From Hermatobates lingyangjiaoensis (Eukaryota; Arthropoda; Insecta; Hemiptera; Hermatobatidae): a stretch of 64,000 nt of DNA. The position numbers were made by a program, and so were the translations under genes. The notes beneath the pieces were generated by a model. The model was not told the origin of the DNA and ran no database searches. It was given only the letters and a program-made list of their open reading frames with translations. Location of the stretch: the NCBI GenBank assembly GCA_026182355.1, contig JAPFBL010000084.1, positions 13,907,501-13,971,500 on the forward strand, in the 5' to 3' direction. Positions 58,800 through 64,000 of this stretch are shown in pieces; position 1 is the first letter of the stretch; each line of letters begins with the position of its first letter.

Positions 58800-59885
58800 A
58801 TTATATAAGTAATATTAATAAAATATTATAAAATTATATAAGTAATATATCAATAAAATTTTGGGAGCAATAAATGAATATATCGCAATCGTAATGTAGA
58901 GTAGCCTGTTCATCTGCATTTCTGTGGACTTCACAGGTTGAACTATCACAGGGATTATCAAATACATAGAATGAGAACCATCATATCTTGTATATTTTGA
59001 TACAAGCAGGAAGATATTCTAAGTATGATGACTTCATTATTGATTTGAATAAAATAAATCTTTCCCTTCAAAAAGGAAGATAAGGAAACAAACATTGTTT
59101 GCTTATCATAATCACTGCCCCTGGAATTAAGTTGTGTCAATCTCTATATTTAAACTAAACAAGAGCATTACATATTAATAAACCTTCAGTATGTCATGTG
59201 ATATATCATCTGGTATGTGTCAATAACATACATAAAATACTTGATTCCTATAGATTTTAAAGAATACAGTACATTTTAAAGTTAAAATTTATGAATTTAT
59301 AAATTAGCAGATACATATGTTAAAACATATTTATAACCACCATTAATTGCTAAAGTTCATGGTCATTGCTTGCTATAAATTAATGGTATTACACTGTAGT
59401 ACTTTGCTTAATATTTTAATGTTTTAGACTTAGTAAAATAAATCAAAGTAGTCTTCAGAATAAATCAGATCATGACGTTACTTGCTATACTATGAGATCT
59501 GCGATGCCATTCATGTCATGGACGCATTAATAGCTGACCCGTAAAAATATTTTTTTTTTAAATCATAGATATCAAAAATTACGTAAGTAAATTCCATTTA
59601 AAAATGTTGTTCATTGTCATTAAGTTAATTTATTTCTTTGACAAAATTACCAGCATAACCAAGAACCTAAGCAACTTTTAAAAATAAAATATCAATGTCA
59701 GTATCACAGAGTTTTGTTTTCTAATGAAACATCTTTGATCAAGTTTTCTATCTGTAATTCATACTGATAAGGTAAACCAGTTAAATAAGGTTTACGTATC
59801 CAGAGGTTTTCTTAGATATAACAGAACTTAAATTTCATAAACACGATTACTTGAAGAAATTATTGAGAAAATGTTTTATACTAAC
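58800..59885. other. AT-rich DNA, nothing recognised
   Basis: No supported coding or repeat feature. Confidence 0.4.
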
Positions 59886-60137
59886 GATTTCGTGGAAGTG
59901 GAGTTTTGTGTTGGTTGGTCTTATTTCCAGAACGGGATTAGCTGTGATAAACGGGGTTGGGTCAGGGGAGATTCTATACGGTGGTAGAGGTTTAGGATCC
60001 TCTTTCCTCACGTGGTTTATCGCTGGTTTTACCTTTTCTTGACACATTTCCTTTGACTCTAACTTTCTTATCAATTCTTTGATTTCTGTCACCATTCTTA
60101 TTTTACCTTTCTCAGATAAATCACACAAAGAACTCAT
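59886..60137 (-). CDS. Hypothetical exon or small ORF
   Basis: ATG in the context CGCCAAAATGAGT opens 84 codons that reach GAAATC|GTTAGT, a passable donor in phase 0; without splicing the frame runs 12 codons more to a stop. The first half is charged and probably helical (IKELIRKLESKEMCQEKVK); the second is proline-rich (KPLPPYRISPDPTPF). Local GC is higher than outside. It resembles retroelement gag-like proteins as much as a cellular one; family not recognised. Confidence 0.4.
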
Positions 60138-61812
60138 TTTGGCGACTGAATACTTCTTAGCCCTTTTTTCCCTGTTCTTCTGTTTCAGTGTTATTACTGA
60201 TAATTTTGAATAATTTTGTTAAGCGTCCTACTTGTAATGTTGTTTGTAAATTTGGTTATACTGTGCGTGTGAAAGCAATTTGAGATGGCAGTATTATACA
60301 TTTAGTAAAATATTCTAGTGACTAACTGCAAAATCGGAAATATGTCAACGCCAACTAGGAATAAGAAATTGATTATGGTAACTACGTTTCCCTCCAATGT
60401 GTACTTTTAAAATCTTAAACATGCTTTTCAAAATTAAGCTAAGCTATTTTCTCTTTCAAAGAAAACTAACATAAATTTGATATAACACTTTCACTGTTCT
60501 TATCTCATAGTTATATGTTTCAAAGCAGTATAGTGTATGGAAAAAATATTTCTTAAAAGGGTTAAATTCCGTCAAAACTAACATAGGATAACACTGAGAT
60601 GTAGAATATAAAGATGGTATAATTAAACAATTTCAACCTTTGAAATTCCCTAGGCGTGGAATTGCAAAACGGGAGTTTCATGCAGTATCATGGGCCAGAT
60701 AGATTTTAAACTCATGTCTTCGGAAGACTCAGTACTGTTATCCCTAATACTCAGTACTATTTCGTAGTTTAGTATAATTAGTTAACGAATTTAGCATTTT
60801 ATTATTTCTTTATTAAGCTCTACATTATTCATGCGAAGCAATTTTTTCAGTAATGAACTTATCTAAAGTGCATTGTAAAATAGTTTTATTATAGAATCTA
60901 AAATCAAACTTGACATGAAAAACAGAAAAGTGTTTATTGGTAACAGAAAGTTACATCTTATTTTTCCTAAAATGATATTGCTAAAATGATTTCCTAAAAA
61001 AAATATTTACAACATTATAAAAAAGAATTAATTTTAATTTTAGTTGATGGATTGCAAATAAGGTTTATGGCCTTGAAGTTCATGGCTTGTCAGCAGAATT
61101 TATAAATTTCATTATACTCTTTTCTTTCTTTCTTTATTTTGTTTTTAAAAAGTGTGAGAATTTATAAAATTAGTATAAGCAAAGCAATTTGTTCTTAAAT
61201 AAAAGAAGTTGAGAAATAACACATCGCTTGAAAGACATGTGAATGTTCAATACATTCATCCATCTTTCTTGGAACGATACAATTAGATTTATCACTGAAC
61301 TAAAAATATCCAATGAGTATGCCGTGTAATTTGAGTTTTTAATTTAGAAACAACATGGTAACATTTAAACACCTCTTCTCTTAAACAATCTGATTCTCAA
61401 ACAAACTTGATTCTCTTAAGCATCAAGTGATTCTATTGTATGGCTTGTTTGGTACAAGCCATATAATGTAGATTGTTTGCTGCATATGCCACTAAGTTTA
61501 CAATCTATGCGACACTGGATTAAGTTTAATTGCAATCGCAGCTATATATCTTGAGCTGTTTACTTGATCACAGCAAAGTAAAAATGGTGACATTCGTATA
61601 ACGGCAATAATGGATAAGCAAAAAATGAAAGTAGAACAATGAAACATATCTAAACTTCTAACCTTAATTAGATATCACAAATATTTGTTTTGAAAGTGTT
61701 TGATTAAAGCAAAATAATGATGGCAATGATATGATCATAAAAATAATGATAACAATTATTAATAAGAATAATTATTACAATAATGATAGTAGTAATAATA
61801 AAGAACCACTCA
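60138..61812. other. AT-rich DNA, nothing recognised
   Basis: GC rises slightly just upstream of the hypothetical exon. (AAT)-rich low-complexity sequence lies at about 61735-61802. Confidence 0.4.
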
Positions 61813-62130
61813 GCTTTACTATAAGTAAATATAATACCAACACTTCTTGGGTACATAATTTCCCATTTACACATAATCTAAATGTTTGTCTTGGAAATGT
61901 TTATTAGTCTTTCATTCCTGGAGACCGCACAGATAGTGGTTGATCCAGTTATCAATATACACGCTTATTGATATAAGCTTGTTATATATGCTTATTTTTG
62001 CATATCACACAACTGATGCATATAATATCTTTGGTATTATATAGCGTCTAAAGTTTTACTATTAACTAAAGTTTAAAGGTATTACTAAAACTTATATAGT
62101 TTTAGTATGATTTGAGATGAATCTTTGTTC
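61813..62130 (-). mobile_element. Hairpin-ended family, right-end fragment (copy 8a)
   Basis: GCTTTACTATAAGTAAATAT followed by the CTTCTTGGGTAC, TCCCATTTACACATAATCTA and TATCACACAACTGATGCATA blocks; the match then fades out. Confidence 0.75.
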
Positions 62131-62539
62131 ATTACGAGATGACTGACTCGAATAAAGATATAATGTGAACAAGGGTTTTTATCTCTTCTAGACCCAGAGT
62201 TTGCATTCTTCGTATGATGTCAAATACGGCTTCCATTCATAATATTTAAGTAAACAAATTTTAGTAGTTGTTCAAAATATATTTTTAAATCCTCTCTTTG
62301 AATATGTAGTATTCTTTACAACTGTAAGTACAGTTGGAATGCTTATTATATAAATTGAACCCAGAAGTTCCTGACATCCTTTAACTGCTTTCTTCATGAT
62401 TTAATTATCTCTGAAGGGAACTCTAACTAACATATAGATCAAACACTTTATCTTTCATTTTTTTTATTATTTTTTTGATATTTCGTCTCCCATAGAGATC
62501 TTCTCATTTTGTAAAATAAAGAAAAAATAACCAATTTTG

Positions 62540-62929
62540 GTATAAATGTCAAACTGGGAAATGTTTATTACTCTTTAATACCGGAGGTAGCACACATATT
62601 GACAGATCCAGTTAACCGTACAGATGCTTGTTTTTTTATATCACACGACTGATGCATACAAAATCATTGGTATTACCATAGTAATAATAACAATTTTGTA
62701 AAACCAAAGTAAAAGATATCGTGTTACGAAATAATCTCTTACAGCAGACCATGTCTTTTGTTCCTACAGCCAATGAACATCTGTAAAATTACATGGATTG
62801 TTGATCAGTGTCATTTGGTGTCGTTTACCTGGCCTCCTTCTGCCATAAAGATTTAAGCCAAAATTTTCCCTTTAATAATTCACAATATTCCCATTTTGTC
62901 TGAAAAATATGAGAAACACGTAAGAAAAA
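62540..62929 (-). mobile_element. Hairpin-ended family, fragment interrupted by copy 9 (copy 8b)
   Basis: Starts in the CTGGGAAATGTTTATTACTC block and follows family order to GTCTGAAAAATATGAGAAAC and GTAAGAAAAA. There a new family end begins in place of the next expected block (as at 1.5 kb). Confidence 0.75.
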
Positions 62930-63655
62930 TCTGGAGTGGCCTACACTCAACTTTACTATAAGTAAAATTAATATCAATCTTCTTGGGTATATAATATATA
63001 ATGTCTCATTTAAGCATAATGTAAACATCTAAATGGGAAATGTCTATTAGTCTTTAATTCCTGAGGTAGTCAGATAGTAGTGATCGATAGACTTATCAAT
63101 ATATAAGCTTATTTTTGTATATCACACCACTGATGCAAATAATCTCATTAGTATAACTACAGCAGTAATAACATTTTTGAAAAACCAAAGAAACAAATTT
63201 CTTGATACGAAATAATCTCCTGCAAGAGAACATGGCTTTTGTTCAAGTAGCCAGTGGATTTCTTACATCGTTTACTTTACCTCCTTCTATATTGAATATT
63301 TAAGCCAATTTTTTAAGTATAAAACAGGAAAATACTCTTATTTTCTTTGAAAAACATCATAATCATCGAAGAAAAAACGTCGTTTTAAGATAATTTATAA
63401 TTAAGAATGTACGTTAATTACATTTATTAATCTTCAAACGACAGATTTCAATTCTGAATTATGTTTTACATTTTTGGTCTTTTATAGAATTATTATACTG
63501 GGAATTTTATGGCTCCTTAGTATATAATAAAATCATTTGCCTTCCCCTTTGTTAAAATCAAGTATACACATTTTTTCTGAGGGAGTGTTATCTTTTCCTG
63601 CCTTCTGTACTCTGTTATAAGGTTGCTAAGAATGTATACTGAGTTTAGCCAGTTT
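62930..63655 (-). mobile_element. Hairpin-ended family, copy 9, inner part lost
   Basis: Starts TCTGGAGTGGCCTACACTCA with CTTTACTATAAGTAAAA, a well-kept end. It continues through the CAGTGGATTTC, GGTCTTTTATAGAATTATTA and CTCTGTTATAAGGTTGC blocks, and the match ends near 63655. Confidence 0.85.
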
Positions 63656-64000
63656 GCTGAATAATTAAGTTATTGAATATATTAGATTTAATTCGTTTTA
63701 TGTTATAATTATTTTTTAGGATTTATAATGGGAGTAATGTTTAATTTTGCAGTTACCATGACAACTAAAAGTGCATAATTGGTCTATAACAAACTTTCCT
63801 TGTATTTGCAAGAGTTTCTATTTAGAAATAGACATCTGTTTATCAACTCACCACTATTCGGATATATATTCTAGTTATTTGTTTTACTTCTACTACAAAT
63901 CATATGTATTGTAGAAGTGTTTATGACTCTGGCCTCGTGATTTAACTATTGGATTAACAGGAATCGAGTGGACATCTATAGGTGACATCCACAGGTGTGA
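63656..64000. other. AT-rich DNA to window end, nothing recognised
   Basis: No supported feature. Confidence 0.4.

Noticed and set aside
1..64000. CRISPR arrays, operons, bacterial promoters or integrons
   Set aside because: Spliced gene and eukaryotic mobile elements throughout; no regularly spaced repeats.

Overview
The window is AT-rich animal nuclear DNA, dominated by decayed mobile elements and (TA)n or (TG)n microsatellites. Only one gene can be fully resolved, and it has spliceosomal introns. A Penelope-like retroelement with a GIY-YIG domain, Helitron, hAT and non-LTR relics, and an invertebrate-style start context suggest an invertebrate, plausibly an arthropod. That placement is inference; nothing here fixes the species.

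The gene is RFC5 (replication factor C subunit 5, a clamp-loader ATPase), on the minus strand at 20360..12101. Eight coding exons join in phase into a 335-residue protein with Walker A, Walker B, sensor 1, SRC and sensor 2 motifs. Introns 6 and 7 are large and full of repeats: a long-TIR element, a 137-bp-arm palindrome, a tRNA-derived SINE head, a poly-G run and an 82-bp tandem duplication that copies a splice donor. Weaker coding candidates are a 26-codon first exon at 26300, a 16-codon one at 43594, minus-strand ORFs at 59886..60137 and 51773..52129, and an ORF at 47994.

Mobile elements, left to right: 1.1-4.05 kb holds decayed copies of a hairpin-ended family, one carrying a 545-bp hAT MITE with an exact 8-bp target duplication. 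A non-LTR tail lies at 10.1 kb. A hairpin-ended copy (21.5-23.2 kb) is followed by a broken Helitron helicase (23.56-24.33 kb). Another non-LTR tail lies at 30.0-30.75 kb. Hairpin-ended copies follow at 31.3-33.7 and 35.7-37.4 kb, the latter inside a Penelope-like element (35.04-39.75 kb) between its RT and GIY-YIG parts. More copies lie at 42.0, 45.9-47.0, 58.6 and 61.8-63.7 kb.

The most unusual theme is a set of short repeats arranged as head-to-head inverted dimers, often next to (TA)n tracts: 11.5, 14.3, 16.7, 34.8, 45.1, 55.2, 57.6 and 58.0 kb. Several arms carry a hammerhead-ribozyme core (CUGANGA, stem II, GAA). In the Penelope terminal repeat and in the 45.1-kb repeat, the whole type I fold with a very short stem III can be drawn by eye. 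Hammerheads are known from Penelope-like terminal repeats; their apparent presence in several dissimilar dimer families in one window deserves testing.

Long stretches hold only AT-rich DNA in which I recognise nothing; these are listed.
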